Positions 38,328 to 48,608 of a DNA stretch of 64,000 nt are shown piece after piece. Source of the stretch: Legionella anisa (GTDB taxonomy: Bacteria > Pseudomonadota > Gammaproteobacteria > Legionellales > Legionellaceae). How positions within the stretch are numbered: position 1 is the stretch's first letter; every line of letters starts with the position of its first letter. The stretch spans positions 18,152 through 82,151 of the forward strand of contig NZ_LNXS01000043.1 in NCBI RefSeq assembly GCF_001467525.1, in the 5' to 3' direction. Under the pieces are notes generated by a model. That model did not search any database. It was given only the letters and a program-made list of their open reading frames with translations, and was not told the origin of the DNA. The translations under genes were made by a program, and so were the position numbers.

Positions 38328-40271
38328 ATGGCTAAAATTATAGGAATCGACTTAGGTACTACCAACTCATGCGTTGCTGTAATGGAGGGTGATAAACCTA
38401 AGGTTATTGAAAACAGTGAAGGTCACCGCACTACACCTTCCATCGTCGCTTTTACAGATGACGGTGAAGTATTGGTTGGACAATCTGCAAAACGTCAAGC
38501 AGTAACTAACCCGGATAATACTTTATTTGCAATTAAGCGATTGATTGGTCGTCGTTTTGATGATGCGATTGTGCAAAAAGATATCAAGATGGTACCTTAC
38601 AAGATTGTTAAAGCAGACAATGGAGATGCTTGGGTTCGTGTGAAAAATCAAGACAAAGCACCACCACAGATTTCTGCTGAAGTACTACGTAAAATGAAAA
38701 AAACCGCAGAAGATTATCTCGGTGAAGAAGTGAAAGAAGCGGTGATTACCGTACCTGCTTATTTCAACGATTCTCAACGTCAGGCAACCAAAGATGCTGG
38801 CCGTATTGCAGGTCTTGAAGTAAAACGTATCATCAACGAGCCTACCGCTGCAGCTCTTGCCTACGGTATGGACAAAAAACGCGGTGATTCAATCATTGCC
38901 GTGTATGACCTTGGTGGCGGTACTTTTGATATCTCAATTATTGAAATTGCAGAAGTTGATGGAGAGCATCAATTCGAAGTACTCGCAACAAATGGTGATA
39001 CCTTCCTGGGTGGTGAAGATTTTGACTTGGCTTTGATTGAATATCTGGCTTCTGAATTCAAAAAAGATGCAGGTATCGATTTACACAATGATCCATTGGC
39101 GTTACAACGACTGAAAGATGCTGCTGAAAAAGCAAAAATTGAACTTTCTTCAGCACAACAAACAGATGTTAATTTACCTTACATTACAGCGGATGCTTCT
39201 GGGCCAAAACACTTAAATATCAAATTGACTCGCGCCAAACTTGAGTCTTTGGTTGAGAAGCTGGTTGAGCGTACAGTAGAGCCTTGCAAAATCGCATTGA
39301 AAGATGCTGGCCTGACTGTATCACAAATTAATGAAGTCATTTTGGTGGGCGGTCAAACCCGTATGCCTTTAGTCCAAAAAACAGTAGAAGAATTTTTTGG
39401 TAAAGAACCACGTAAAGACGTTAACCCTGATGAAGCAGTTGCTGTAGGTGCTGCCATTCAAGCTGCAGTTTTATCTGGTGAAGTGAAAGATATTTTGTTA
39501 CTGGACGTAACTCCTTTATCTTTAGGTATCGAAACCATGGGTGGTGTGATGACCAAACTCATTGAGAAAAATACCACAATCCCCACTAAAGCCAATCAAG
39601 TGTTCTCTACCGCAGATGATAATCAAACAGCGGTTACTGTGCATGTATTGCAAGGTGAGCGAGATCAAGCGTCAGCGAATAAATCTTTGGGTCGATTCGA
39701 TTTAGGTGATATTCCTCCTGCACCACGTGGCGTACCACAAATTGAGGTAACTTTTGATATCGATGCAAACGGTATCTTAAATGTTTCTGCTAAAGATAAA
39801 GCGACAGGTAAGGCTCAATCAATTGTCATTAAAGCATCCAGTGGTTTGAGTGATGAAGAAGTGGAAGCAATGGTCAAAGATGCTAAATCTCATGCTGATG
39901 AAGATAAGAAATTTAAGGAAATGGCAGAGCTGCGCAATCAGGCAGACAGTTTGATTCATAGCTGTGAAAAATCGATGAAAGATCTGGCAACTGAACTCAA
40001 TGAAGATGAGAAAAAAGGAATTGAAACTGCTATTGCCGAATTAAAAGAAGCAGTTCAAGGTAGTGATAAAGCACAAATCGAAGACAAATTAAAAGTGCTA
40101 AGCGATGCTTCTGCAAAAATGGCTGAGCGAGTTTATGCTAAAAAAGCATCAGAAGGACAAGCAGGACAAGAGCAGGCACACCAAGAACAAGCGCAATCCC
40201 AAGAATCACCTAAAGCGGATGAAGGTGTTGTGGATGCTGAGTTTGAGGAAGTTAAAGACGATAAGAAATAA
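38328..40271 (+). CDS. dnaK: Chaperone protein DnaK (Hsp70)
   Basis: ATP-driven Hsp70 chaperone of 647 residues. The nucleotide-binding domain has the phosphate loops [16 protein letters not shown] and [16 protein letters not shown] and the signature [14 protein letters not shown]. The substrate-binding domain (about 390-500) contains [17 protein letters not shown]. The C-terminal tail is Gln-rich and ends in [12 protein letters not shown], the usual EEVKD motif. GGAGCAAGAATAG before the ATG gives a ribosome site. A TGTAGCC palindrome separates it from dnaJ. Confidence 0.99.
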   Translation: MAKIIGIDLGTTNSCVAVMEGDKPKVIENSEGHRTTPSIVAFTDDGEVLVGQSAKRQAVTNPDNTLFAIKRLIGRRFDDAIVQKDIKMVPYKIVKADNGDAWVRVKNQDKAPPQISAEVLRKMKKTAEDYLGEEVKEAVITVPAYFNDSQRQATKDAGRIAGLEVKRIINEPTAAALAYGMDKKRGDSIIAVYDLGGGTFDISIIEIAEVDGEHQFEVLATNGDTFLGGEDFDLALIEYLASEFKKDAGIDLHNDPLALQRLKDAAEKAKIELSSAQQTDVNLPYITADASGPKHLNIKLTRAKLESLVEKLVERTVEPCKIALKDAGLTVSQINEVILVGGQTRMPLVQKTVEEFFGKEPRKDVNPDEAVAVGAAIQAAVLSGEVKDILLLDVTPLSLGIETMGGVMTKLIEKNTTIPTKANQVFSTADDNQTAVTVHVLQGERDQASANKSLGRFDLGDIPPAPRGVPQIEVTFDIDANGILNVSAKDKATGKAQSIVIKASSGLSDEEVEAMVKDAKSHADEDKKFKEMAELRNQADSLIHSCEKSMKDLATELNEDEKKGIETAIAELKEAVQGSDKAQIEDKLKVLSDASAKMAERVYAKKASEGQAGQEQAHQEQAQSQESPKADEGVVDAEFEEVKDDKK

Positions 40272-40304
40272 TTGGTTACATGGTGATTTAGTAGCCTAGG
40301 TTAA

Positions 40305-40396
40305 TGTAGCCTGGGTGCAGCAAAGCGGAACCCGGGTTTAAGAAGTTCATTTCATATCTAGAAACCCGGGTTCCGCTTTGCTGCACCCAGGCTACA
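40305..40396. repeat. TGTAGCC-family palindromic element, copy 6
   Basis: Well-matched 37-40-base arms (TGTAGCCTGGGTGCAGCAAA ... TTTGCTGCACCCAGGCTACA) between dnaK and dnaJ, ending 38 bases before the dnaJ start. It could attenuate read-through so that DnaJ is made at a lower level than DnaK. Confidence 0.9.
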
Positions 40397-40434
40397 TTAC
40401 ATGGTCATTTTAATTTTTAATATTGTGAGTAGTT

Positions 40435-41574
40435 ATGGAACAGCGGGATTATTATGAACTTTTAGAAGTAAGTCGAACTGCAAGTGATGCTGAAATTAAA
40501 AAAGCATATCGCAGATTGGCAATGAAATATCACCCTGATCGTAATCCTGGTGATTCTGCTGCAGAAGAAAAATTTAAAGAAATTCAATACGCTTATAGTA
40601 TTCTTTCCGATCCACAAAAACGTTCCGCTTACGATCAATTTGGTCATGCAGGTGTTGATCCTTCCATGCGCGGCGGCCCCGGAGGTTTTGGTGGCTTCGG
40701 CGGTTTTGGTGACGTCTTTGAGGATATTTTTGAAAATATCTTTTCGGGTGGACGAGGGGCAGGACGACAATCTCGTGGTCAACGTGGTGCTGACTTACAG
40801 TTTAATGTGCAATTAACACTTGAAGAGGCGGCGCAGGGTAAAGAAGTACAAATTACAGTTCCTAGACATGGTGCGTGTTCTACCTGTAGTGGTAGTGGTG
40901 CCAAAAAAGGAACCCAGCCAAAAACGTGTGAAACTTGTAGTGGTATGGGACAAGTTAGAATTCAGCAAGGTTTTTTCTCTATTCAGCAAACCTGCCCTAG
41001 TTGTCATGGTGAAGGAAAAATTATTTCTGATCCTTGCCCAGACTGCCATGGTCAAGGCCGGGTACGTGAAAGTAAAAAACTTACAGTTAAAATTCCTGCG
41101 GGTGTTGATAATGGCGATCGAGTTCGTTTAAGCGGTGAAGGAGAAGCGGGGACACATGGTGGGGGTCCTGGTGATCTTTATGTGCAAATCAACATAAAAA
41201 AACATGCTATATTTGAGCGTCATGAAAATGACTTACATTGTGAAGTGCCAATAAGTTTCATCATTGCGACTATGGGGGGGGCTATCGAAGTGCCAACCCT
41301 TGAAGGACGCGTCACTTTAAAGATCCCTGAAGAAACGCAAACCGGTAAAGTGTTTCGTTTAAGAGGTAAGGGGATGAAGTCTGTACGTGGGCATGGCCAA
41401 GGGGATTTATTATGTAAAGTGGTAATAGAAACTCCTGTGAATTTATCGCGAGAGCAAAAAGAATTATTAACTAAATTTCAAGAATCACTGGAACATTCTA
41501 AAGGAAAACACTCTCCACGCTCCAATTCTTGGTTTGCAGGTGTGAAAAAATTCTTCGAAGACATGAAATTTTGA
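40435..41574 (+). CDS. dnaJ: Chaperone protein DnaJ (Hsp40)
   Basis: DnaK co-chaperone of 379 residues. It has the J domain with YHPDRNPGD (HPD), the Gly/Phe region [14 protein letters not shown], four zinc repeats ([32 protein letters not shown]), and the C-terminal peptide-binding domain with [17 protein letters not shown]. It is the last gene of the chaperone set. The palindrome upstream and another downstream bracket it. Confidence 0.98.
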   Translation: MEQRDYYELLEVSRTASDAEIKKAYRRLAMKYHPDRNPGDSAAEEKFKEIQYAYSILSDPQKRSAYDQFGHAGVDPSMRGGPGGFGGFGGFGDVFEDIFENIFSGGRGAGRQSRGQRGADLQFNVQLTLEEAAQGKEVQITVPRHGACSTCSGSGAKKGTQPKTCETCSGMGQVRIQQGFFSIQQTCPSCHGEGKIISDPCPDCHGQGRVRESKKLTVKIPAGVDNGDRVRLSGEGEAGTHGGGPGDLYVQINIKKHAIFERHENDLHCEVPISFIIATMGGAIEVPTLEGRVTLKIPEETQTGKVFRLRGKGMKSVRGHGQGDLLCKVVIETPVNLSREQKELLTKFQESLEHSKGKHSPRSNSWFAGVKKFFEDMKF

Positions 41575-41655
41575 AATAAGTAAGTTACAATTGCACATTT
41601 ATCTAAATGTGCACTTTTTGAACTTGATGGCCAAGGGATTTGTAATCATCATCAT

Positions 41656-41739
41656 TGTAGCCTGGGTGAGGCGAAGCGTAACCGGTTTGAGTGTATCAGA
41701 ACATTTCCCCGGGTTACGCTTCGCCTCACCCAGGCTACA
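41656..41739. repeat. TGTAGCC-family palindromic element, copy 7
   Basis: TGTAGCCTGGGTGAGGCGAA and its mirror TTCGCCTCACCCAGGCTACA. It is a variant with GAGGCG in place of GCAGCG on both arms, so the change is compensated. Confidence 0.9.
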
Positions 41740-41782
41740 AGTTCGTAGAAAAGACACATTGAATAACTAACAGAGTAGATCC

Positions 41783-42895
41783 ATGATGAACCAACCAGCA
41801 ATTTTAGTATTAGCCGATGGTACCGTTTATGAGGGTATTTCGGTCGGAGCAACAGGCGATTGTGTCGGAGAGTTGGTTTTTAATACTTCTTTAACCGGTT
41901 ATCAGGAAATGCTCACCGATCCTTCCTATGCACGACAAATCATTACCTTGACTACAGCACATGTGGGAAATACTGGATGTACGCATGAAGATATGGAGTC
42001 AAATAAAGTTTGGGCTGCGGGTTTGGTGCTTCGTAACTCTTCAATAATCCATAGTAATTATCGTGCGGAACACTCTCTTCCTGATTGGCTCAAAAAAAAT
42101 GGGGTAGTTGCTATTGCTGGAGTTGATACTCGAGATTTGACCTTACGTTTACGAGAGCAGGGTGCTTTGGGTGCTTGCATTAGTACTGATGTAGAGAATC
42201 CTGAGCGGGTTTTGGCAAAAGCGCGATCGTTTTCTGGTTTGCAGGGTGTTGATTTGGCTCTGGAAGTTTCTAGAAAAACCATAGAGCGTTGGCATGATGG
42301 TCAAGGCGAATGGGGGAGTGCTTCTCAACCGCAACAATTTCATGTCGTTGCTTATGATTTTGGAGTAAAGCACAATATTCTGCGTATTTTGCATGATAAA
42401 GGGTGTCATTTAACTTTAGTTCCGGCAAAAACTTCTGCTGCGGAAGTTTTAGCGATGAATCCCAATGGGGTATTTTTATCAAATGGCCCAGGAGATCCAC
42501 AGGCTTGCGATTATGCTATTCGTGCAACGCAAGAATTTTTAGCCCATGGTATTCCTCTATTAGGTATTTGTCTCGGTTTTCAGATTTTAGCTTTAGCTTG
42601 CGGTGGAATGACCAAAAAAATGAAATTCGGTCACCACGGCGCGAATCATCCGGTGATTGAAACTGAAGGGAAAAAACGCGTTTTTATAACCAGTCAAAAT
42701 CATGGGTTTGCGGTTGATGAAGAGAGCTTGCCTGAGTGTCTTTCGGTTACCCACCGTTCTTTATTTGATAATACCCTACAGGGTATCAGACATAAGGAAA
42801 AACCAGCATTGGGTTTTCAAGGGCATCCGGAAGCCAGTCCCGGACCCCATGATATAGAAATAATATTTAATGAATTTATACAATTGATGAAATAG
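41783..42895 (+). CDS. carA: Carbamoyl-phosphate synthase small subunit
   Basis: Glutaminase subunit that feeds ammonia to CarB for arginine and pyrimidine synthesis. It has 370 residues. The N-terminal domain (about 1-150) has the FNTSLTGYQEMLTDPSY signature. The class I glutamine amidotransferase domain (about 185-370) has nucleophile Cys263 in GICLGFQ, with His348 and Glu350 in GHPEASPGPHD. The usual GICLGHQ has His after Gly; here it is Phe. carB is not in the window; the downstream gene is metK. The second ATG at 41786 is an equally possible start. Confidence 0.97.
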   Translation: MMNQPAILVLADGTVYEGISVGATGDCVGELVFNTSLTGYQEMLTDPSYARQIITLTTAHVGNTGCTHEDMESNKVWAAGLVLRNSSIIHSNYRAEHSLPDWLKKNGVVAIAGVDTRDLTLRLREQGALGACISTDVENPERVLAKARSFSGLQGVDLALEVSRKTIERWHDGQGEWGSASQPQQFHVVAYDFGVKHNILRILHDKGCHLTLVPAKTSAAEVLAMNPNGVFLSNGPGDPQACDYAIRATQEFLAHGIPLLGICLGFQILALACGGMTKKMKFGHHGANHPVIETEGKKRVFITSQNHGFAVDEESLPECLSVTHRSLFDNTLQGIRHKEKPALGFQGHPEASPGPHDIEIIFNEFIQLMK

Positions 42896-42900
42896 GAAAT

Positions 42901-43062
42901 ATACCCAAGTACTTCAAAATACTAGGTTTTGCGCGTTATGATTTTTTTGACCAAGCAAAGCCAAAAGATGAGTAATAGCAAGCTCTATTGCGAATTTTTT
43001 GGCTTTGCTTGGTCGGGAAAAGCATCAGTGCAAAAATAGTATTTTTGAAGTATCTTGGGTAT
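42901..43062. repeat. Long palindromic element before metK
   Basis: Outer arms ATACCCAAG ... CTTGGGTAT and inner 18-base perfect arms GACCAAGCAAAGCCAAAA (42949-42966) and its complement at 42997-43014, around a 30-base loop. Total length is about 162 bp, without an open frame. It lies between carA and metK, ending 23 bases before the metK start. Confidence 0.8.
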
Positions 43063-43085
43063 CTAATATTTAAGAGGATTAATTA

Positions 43086-44234
43086 ATGAATGAAAGTCAC
43101 GTTTTTACGTCTGAGTCGGTTTCTGAAGGACATCCTGACAAAATAGCAGATCAAATTTCTGATGCAATTCTAGATGCTATTTTAATGCAGGATCCTGCTG
43201 CTCGTGTTGCTTGTGAGGTATTTGTTAAAACAGGTATGGTATTAGTCGGTGGGGAAATTACCACTAAAGCTTGGGTAGACGTGGAAGCAGTAACGCGACA
43301 AGTAGTTAAAGAAATAGGTTACAATAGTTCGCAGATGGGTTTTGATTGGGAGTCTTGTGCAGTACTTTCTGCTATAGGCAAGCAATCTCCTGATATTGCT
43401 CAAGGTGTAGATAATAAAGAAACGAGAATTCTTGGTGCTGGAGATCAAGGTTTAATGTTCGGTTATGCCAGCCGTGAGACAGATGTTTACATGCCAGCTC
43501 CTATTGCCTATGCACATCGTTTGATGGAAAAACAAGCTCATTTACGTAAATCAGGAGCATTGCCCTGGTTGCGGCCTGATGCCAAATGTCAAATAACCTT
43601 AAAGTATGAAAAGGGTATCCCTGTTGAAGTAGATACAGTTGTTTTCTCAACGCAACATGCAGCTGAAATCGGACACAATGATTTAGTCGAGGCGGTGCGC
43701 GAAGAAATCATTAAAACAACATTACCAGGCGAATGGTTAACTCATAAAACACGTTACTATATCAACCCAACAGGTCGGTTTGTTATTGGTGGTCCTTTAG
43801 GCGATTGCGGGCTAACGGGTCGTAAAATTATCGTAGATACTTATGGTGGTATGGCGCGGCATGGAGGAGGATGTTTCTCAGGTAAGGATCCTTCCAAAGT
43901 AGATCGTTCAGCAGCATATGCAGCGCGACATGTTGCAAAAAATATAGTTGCTGCAGGACTCGCTGATAAGTGTGAGCTACAAATTTCTTACGCAATTGGT
44001 GTTGCTGAACCCACTTCAATTTTTGTTGAAACTTTTGGTACAGGTCGTTTGCAGAATAGCGAAATTATTGAATTAATTAATGCTCACTTTGACTTAACAC
44101 CTCAAGGTATTATTGAATATCATGATTTGCTTCGCCCAATTTACAGACCAACAGCTACTTATGGCCATTATGGACGCGAGAATTTCCCATGGGAACGGTT
44201 GGATAAAGTAACGGAGTTACGTAAAGCTTTATAA
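43086..44234 (+). CDS. metK: S-adenosylmethionine synthetase
   Basis: Makes SAM from methionine and ATP. It has 382 residues. Signatures include [27 protein letters not shown] (the ATP loop) and [37 protein letters not shown] before the ATG is a fair ribosome site. The next gene, ahcY, follows after 35 bases, so SAM synthesis and S-adenosylhomocysteine removal are in one operon. No SAM riboswitch was recognised in the upstream 190 bases, which are filled by the palindrome. Confidence 0.98.
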   Translation: MNESHVFTSESVSEGHPDKIADQISDAILDAILMQDPAARVACEVFVKTGMVLVGGEITTKAWVDVEAVTRQVVKEIGYNSSQMGFDWESCAVLSAIGKQSPDIAQGVDNKETRILGAGDQGLMFGYASRETDVYMPAPIAYAHRLMEKQAHLRKSGALPWLRPDAKCQITLKYEKGIPVEVDTVVFSTQHAAEIGHNDLVEAVREEIIKTTLPGEWLTHKTRYYINPTGRFVIGGPLGDCGLTGRKIIVDTYGGMARHGGGCFSGKDPSKVDRSAAYAARHVAKNIVAAGLADKCELQISYAIGVAEPTSIFVETFGTGRLQNSEIIELINAHFDLTPQGIIEYHDLLRPIYRPTATYGHYGRENFPWERLDKVTELRKAL

Positions 44235-44269
44235 GGAGCTATGATCAACAGTTTCTAAAGGAAACTCTA

Positions 44270-45595
44270 ATGGAATTGGCCAATAAAGTAGGAAGAGGGA
44301 ACAAAATGACGGAAGATTATAAAGTAGCTGACATGTCGCTGGCTTCTTGGGGACGCAAGGAAATTGCAATTGCCGAAACTGAAATGCCAGGTTTAATGGC
44401 TTTGCGTGAAGAACTTGCTGCAACAAAGCCGTTAAAAGGCGCTCGAATTGCAGGTTGCTTGCACATGACAATCCAAACTGCAGTGCTGATTGAAACATTG
44501 ATTGCTTTGGGTGCTGAAGTTCGCTGGTCTTCTTGTAACATATTTTCCACTCAGGATCATGCCGCTGCTGCTATAGCTGCTAAGGGCATTCCTGTCTTTG
44601 CCTGGAAAGGTGAAACTGAAGAAGAGTACTGGTGGTGTGTTGAGCAAACCCTTACTGGACCGAATCATTGGACTCCTAATTTATTGCTGGATGATGGTGG
44701 CGATTTGACACAAATCATTCATCAAAAGTTCCCAGAATTACTAGCTGGAATCAAAGGAGTTTCTGAGGAAACAACAACAGGTGTTGCTCGCTTGTATGAA
44801 ATGGCCAAAAAAGGTGATTTAAAAATCCCTGCGATTAACGTGAATGACTCAGTAACTAAATCCAAGTTTGATAACATGTATGGTTGTCGTGAGTCTTTAT
44901 TGGATGGAATAAAACGAGCTACAGATGTGATGATTGCAGGAAAGGTCGCACTTATTTTAGGCTATGGTGATGTAGGTAAGGGTTGTGCACAGGCATTGCG
45001 TGGTCAAGGTGCTGTTGTTCTTATTGCAGAAATTGATCCTATTTGTGCACTTCAGGCTGCAATGGAAGGGTATCGTGTAGTGACTTTAGATGATGTTGCC
45101 GAGCAGGTAGATATTGTTGTTACTGCTACGGGCAACTACCATGTAGTAACTCATGATCATATGAAGCGTATGCGTAATCAGGCTATTTTATGCAACATTG
45201 GCCATTTTGATTCTGAAATCGATGTACAGAGTTTAAAGAAATACCAATGGGAGAATATTAAGCCACAAGTCGATCATGTAATTTTTCCTGATGGGAAGCG
45301 CTTAATTCTTTTAGCTGAAGGGCGGTTGGTTAATTTAGGTTGCGCTACTGGCCATCCAAGCTTTGTCATGTCAGCATCTTTTTCCAATCAAATTCTTGCG
45401 CAAATCGAATTATTTAAAAATGCGACTCAGTATGAGAGACAAGTGTATGTTCTTCCCAAATTATTGGATGAAAAAGTAGCACGGTTGCATTTGGGGCGCA
45501 TCGGAGCGAAATTGACGCAACTCACTAAAGAACAAGCGGACTATTTAGGTGTAGCGATCAGTGGTCCTTATAAATCGGATCAGTATCGTTATTAA
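44270..45595 (+). CDS. ahcY: Adenosylhomocysteinase
   Basis: Hydrolyses S-adenosylhomocysteine to adenosine and homocysteine, closing the methyl cycle begun by the metK product. It has 441 residues. NAD is bound by the Rossmann loop [17 protein letters not shown]. Conserved substrate segments include [33 protein letters not shown] and [13 protein letters not shown]. The C-terminus ends KSDQYRY as in the family. The start at 44270 follows AAAGGAAACTCTA; a second good start at 44306 follows GAGGGAACAAA. Confidence 0.98.
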   Translation: MELANKVGRGNKMTEDYKVADMSLASWGRKEIAIAETEMPGLMALREELAATKPLKGARIAGCLHMTIQTAVLIETLIALGAEVRWSSCNIFSTQDHAAAAIAAKGIPVFAWKGETEEEYWWCVEQTLTGPNHWTPNLLLDDGGDLTQIIHQKFPELLAGIKGVSEETTTGVARLYEMAKKGDLKIPAINVNDSVTKSKFDNMYGCRESLLDGIKRATDVMIAGKVALILGYGDVGKGCAQALRGQGAVVLIAEIDPICALQAAMEGYRVVTLDDVAEQVDIVVTATGNYHVVTHDHMKRMRNQAILCNIGHFDSEIDVQSLKKYQWENIKPQVDHVIFPDGKRLILLAEGRLVNLGCATGHPSFVMSASFSNQILAQIELFKNATQYERQVYVLPKLLDEKVARLHLGRIGAKLTQLTKEQADYLGVAISGPYKSDQYRY

Positions 45596-45633
45596 TTCTA
45601 AGGGACATAACTCGCGTATTTACAAATAAACGC

Positions 45634-45708
45634 GTAGGTTGGGTCATTTGACCCAACAAACAATCTCTCAATTCTCTAATGATGTTGGGTCAAAATGCCC
45701 CAACCTAC
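45634..45708. repeat. GTAGGTTGGGT-type palindrome
   Basis: GTAGGTTGGGTCATTTGACC, with its mirror ending CCCCAACCTAC 50 bases later, lies between convergent ahcY and the NUDIX gene. It may terminate both. Confidence 0.7.
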
Positions 45709-45742
45709 TGTTCACCCAGGTGATACGCTACGGGCTTTTATT

Positions 45743-46213
45743 TTACCATCTATCTGATTTTGTATTTTGAGCAAAATACTCATCAAGCCTGCGTTTTGTT
45801 CCTGGGCTCACCATATCCGGTAATTTGTGGTAATCATACCAAGCCATTTGTTCAATTTCAGGAGAATAGGCTTTTGCTGAGGTAAAGTTTTTAATAATAA
45901 AGATGATTGGATAGTCATATACTCCCATATATGTATGGAAATAAATCCCAAATAGCTGGGGCTCTTCAGTTGGGATGATGCCTACTTCTTCTTTTAATTC
46001 ACGTATTATTGCCTCTTTAGCGGACTCACCTTTTTTTACACCCCCACCTGGGAGGTACCAATGCGGCTGATAAGTGTGTTTTACCAGAAGGATCTGATGG
46101 TTATGATTTAAAATAATGGCCCGAGAACCAAGAGTTTTTAAACCAAGTAAAGATTGTAATTTTCGTATGCAGCGCGTGGCGTTTTTATAAAAAAAATATC
46201 GCAGGTTCATCAT
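45743..46213 (-). CDS. NUDIX hydrolase
   Basis: Nucleoside-diphosphate-linked hydrolase of 156 residues. The complete Nudix box (G57-x5-E63-x7-R71-E72-L-x-E75-E76-x-G78-I) is visible in GGGVKKGESAKEAIIREL and the following EEVGI. A short basic N-terminal extension (about 1-30) contains an FFYKNATRCIRKLQ segment. The substrate is not predicted. No clear ribosome site precedes the two adjacent ATG codons. The gene is convergent with ahcY and divergent from the protease at 46402. Confidence 0.88.
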   Translation of the reverse strand: MMNLRYFFYKNATRCIRKLQSLLGLKTLGSRAIILNHNHQILLVKHTYQPHWYLPGGGVKKGESAKEAIIRELKEEVGIIPTEEPQLFGIYFHTYMGVYDYPIIFIIKNFTSAKAYSPEIEQMAWYDYHKLPDMVSPGTKRRLDEYFAQNTKSDRW

Positions 46214-46401
46214 AAATTTTTTTTAATACAAACAAAGGGATAGATGCAGTATATCGTTCATGCGAAGAATTTCAACATGCTGCTTTTTAAGATTAATACA
46301 TTACGTATAGGAGAGTAACATTTTGGGACAAGTTTGATCTTGTTTTGCCCTGTTTCTTATTGCATACTGAATTGCGACTTATTTTATAAGGAGATTGTTG
46401 C

Positions 46402-48081
46402 ATGTTTAAATCAGGGATTTTGGGTTTAGGTCTATTATCAATTGCACAGGGTGCTTTTGCTTCACCCGATGAAGATACCGTTCGCGTCATAATCAAATAT
46501 AAAGAACAAATAACCAGTGTTTCTTCTTTAAAGTCACAAATAAAACAGGTAACCCGGCTACCTGTGAAAGAATTGAATCCTATGGCAAATGGTGCTTTTT
46601 TATTAATTTTAGACGCAACAAACAGTACTTTAGCTAAAGAAGATAATCAGGATGCTTCATCTTTGATTTTGGAACGTTTGCGTAAAAATCCCCAAGTTTT
46701 ATACGCGGTCAAAGACAGAATTAGTTATTTTAAACCCGTTCCTGATCCTGAAATTTTGGGTACAGGTGATTTATTATCGCACGAAAGTCAGTGGGATGAG
46801 TTTTCCCGCCCTGCAGGGATTATGTTGGAATCCAAGCCTGGAGTTAGAGATGGTGCCTGGGCCTATACTACTGGTTTTTCTAAAAAGCCAATCGTCGTTG
46901 CAGTCTTAGATACCGGGATTGCTTTAAATGATAGTTTGATCAATAACCTGGTAAAAGATAGTGCGGGTAATCTATGGGGTTGGAATTTTGCAGGAAATAA
47001 TAATAACTTAATCGATGAAACCCGATCCTACCATGGTACTCATGTTGCTGGAACTATTGCGGGTTATGGCAACGTTATGAGCGGCATGGGTGAAGATTTA
47101 AAAATTCTTCCTTTAAAAATTCCTGCCGCTAATGGTATGTTCTATGAAAGCTCAGTCATCAACGCCATTTATTGGTCTGTAGGGGGAGATGTTCCTGGAG
47201 TACCTACCAACATTCATCCTGCTAAAATATTGAATATGAGCTTTGGCGTGGACAAGGGACCGAAGGAAGAAATTGATTATTGTGATCAAGCGTTACAAGA
47301 AGCAGTCTCTTTTGCACGCAAAAAAGGTGCGGTACTCGCTATTGCAGCAGGAAATGATAATGTTTGGGAACATTTTAATGCACCTGCAATTTGTAATGGA
47401 ACCATTAAAGTTGCCTCTACTGGGCCTGAGGGGCTAAGGTCCTATTTTTCGAACTATGGACCAAGCGTTACTTTAGCTGCTCCAGGCGGAGACAAGCGCT
47501 ACGGTACTTGGGGAGGAATTTTATCCACAGTGAATCCCGGGGGTGGTTACAATGGATCAGGTTTTGATTTTTATCAAGGAACCAGTATGGCTACCCCCCA
47601 TGTTGCTGGTGTTGCTGGATTGATTATTGCAGCAAGTGAAAAGGTACTTAGTCCAGAACAAGTGGAACAATTACTCTATACAACGACACATGATTTTGGA
47701 GTAAGTAATGATGCAAACAAATCGTGTGTTGGCAAAAAACCTTGCGGCCATGGAATTTTGGATGCTGAAAATGCAGTCAAGGCAGCAGCGGCCGGTTACG
47801 ATCTCCTCCTTTCCGCGCCCAAAATGGAGCGTTTGCCAATTCAAGACTGTGGAAAGAATGCACTAACCCCTAACAAGACTCGTGTTATTTCAGAAGGGGC
47901 TGTTTGGATACAAAACCATATCACGTGTGAGGCTGTAGCAAACATTCAAAAACCTCATGTAGAGCAAACTAAAAATGGAGCGATTATTGCCAATTATGGT
48001 TCTGTAAGTTACCGGCTTGATCAAAGTGCCTACACGTCATGTCATGTAATTGGTTATGATGGAGTAGGGTGTTATTTATAG
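46402..48081 (+). CDS. Secreted S8 (subtilisin-like) serine protease
   Basis: Exported protease of 559 residues. An N-terminal signal peptide MFKSGILGLGLLSIAQGAFA is likely cleaved after residue 20. A short propeptide-like inhibitor domain follows (to about 110). The catalytic triad is Asp170 (AVLDTGIA), His211 (YHGTHVAGTIAGYG) and Ser395 (GTSMATPHVAGVAGL), with oxyanion Asn318 (AIAAGND). The C-terminal extension (about 470-559) is Cys-containing and unassigned. AAGGAGATTGTTGC before the ATG is a strong ribosome site. Export suggests a type II secretion substrate. Confidence 0.93.
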   Translation: MFKSGILGLGLLSIAQGAFASPDEDTVRVIIKYKEQITSVSSLKSQIKQVTRLPVKELNPMANGAFLLILDATNSTLAKEDNQDASSLILERLRKNPQVLYAVKDRISYFKPVPDPEILGTGDLLSHESQWDEFSRPAGIMLESKPGVRDGAWAYTTGFSKKPIVVAVLDTGIALNDSLINNLVKDSAGNLWGWNFAGNNNNLIDETRSYHGTHVAGTIAGYGNVMSGMGEDLKILPLKIPAANGMFYESSVINAIYWSVGGDVPGVPTNIHPAKILNMSFGVDKGPKEEIDYCDQALQEAVSFARKKGAVLAIAAGNDNVWEHFNAPAICNGTIKVASTGPEGLRSYFSNYGPSVTLAAPGGDKRYGTWGGILSTVNPGGGYNGSGFDFYQGTSMATPHVAGVAGLIIAASEKVLSPEQVEQLLYTTTHDFGVSNDANKSCVGKKPCGHGILDAENAVKAAAAGYDLLLSAPKMERLPIQDCGKNALTPNKTRVISEGAVWIQNHITCEAVANIQKPHVEQTKNGAIIANYGSVSYRLDQSAYTSCHVIGYDGVGCYL

Positions 48082-48144
48082 TTGCGTCTTTACCTCGATA
48101 GAGCACACTGCCATTAAGCTCATGGCTCTTAACCTATCCTATGT

Positions 48145-48184
48145 CCCGCCCCACGACTTGTTCGCGGGGTTATCTGCGGGATCC
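48145..48184. repeat. GC-rich CCGCGACTTGTT-type repeat fragment
   Basis: CCCGCCCCACGACTTGTTCG followed by CGGGGTTATCTGCGGGATCC. It is related to the GC-rich palindromes at 6150 and 63868 but less symmetrical, and lies between the protease and the DUF962-like gene. Confidence 0.5.
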
Positions 48185-48212
48185 AGATGCTTTCTTTAAA
48201 AAGAATAACATT

Positions 48213-48523
48213 ATGAAAAATGATAAGAAGTTTGCATGCTTTAATGAGTTTATCCTTTTTATCTGAGCGAACATAAAACAGTGATGTGTCGGCGTTTGCA
48301 TGTTTTGGGAACTTTTTTAGCATGCTTGAGTTTTCTTTTTTTCCTTTGCACTTGGAATTACTTATGGCTTATTCTGATGCTTGTTGTTGGTTATGGATTT
48401 GCCTGGATGGGGCATTGGGTTTATGAAAAAAATAAACCCGCTACATTTCGTTATCCTTTGTATAGTCTGATGGGCGATTTTGTCATGCTTTGGCAGATTT
48501 TAAGAGGAAAATTAAAAATATAA
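48213..48523 (+). pseudogene. DUF962/Mpo1-like small membrane protein, frameshifted near its start
   Basis: The C-terminal part in the downstream frame (from the GTG at 48281) reads MCRRLHVLGTFLACLSFL ... VVGYGFAWMGHWVYEKNKPATFRYPLYSLMGDF, matching the family core of two membrane helices plus the GHWVYEKN and RYPLYSL motifs. The family needs a conserved N-terminus F-Y-P-F-Y-L-S-E-H-x-x-x-x-C-R-R-L-H. It is present just upstream: YPFYLSEHKTVMCRRLH in the same frame. But the ATG at 48213 (MKNDKKFACFNEF) is in another frame. Adding one T in the TTT run near 48250 restores MKNDKKFACFNEFYPFYLSEH. So the gene has lost one base, or the sequence has an error. The role of Mpo1-type proteins is 2-hydroxy fatty acid oxidation. 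Confidence 0.8.
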
Positions 48524-48608
48524 TCCTGGAAATTCTAAACAAACGCCTGTATTTTTGTTTTAAAATAGTCTAAATTGCAAATAAATGTCTCATTACAAGG
48601 AGTGTGCA

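Noticed and set aside
42901..43085. SAM riboswitch before metK
   Set aside because: The segment is a symmetrical palindrome and I see no SAM-I, SAM-II or SAH motif.
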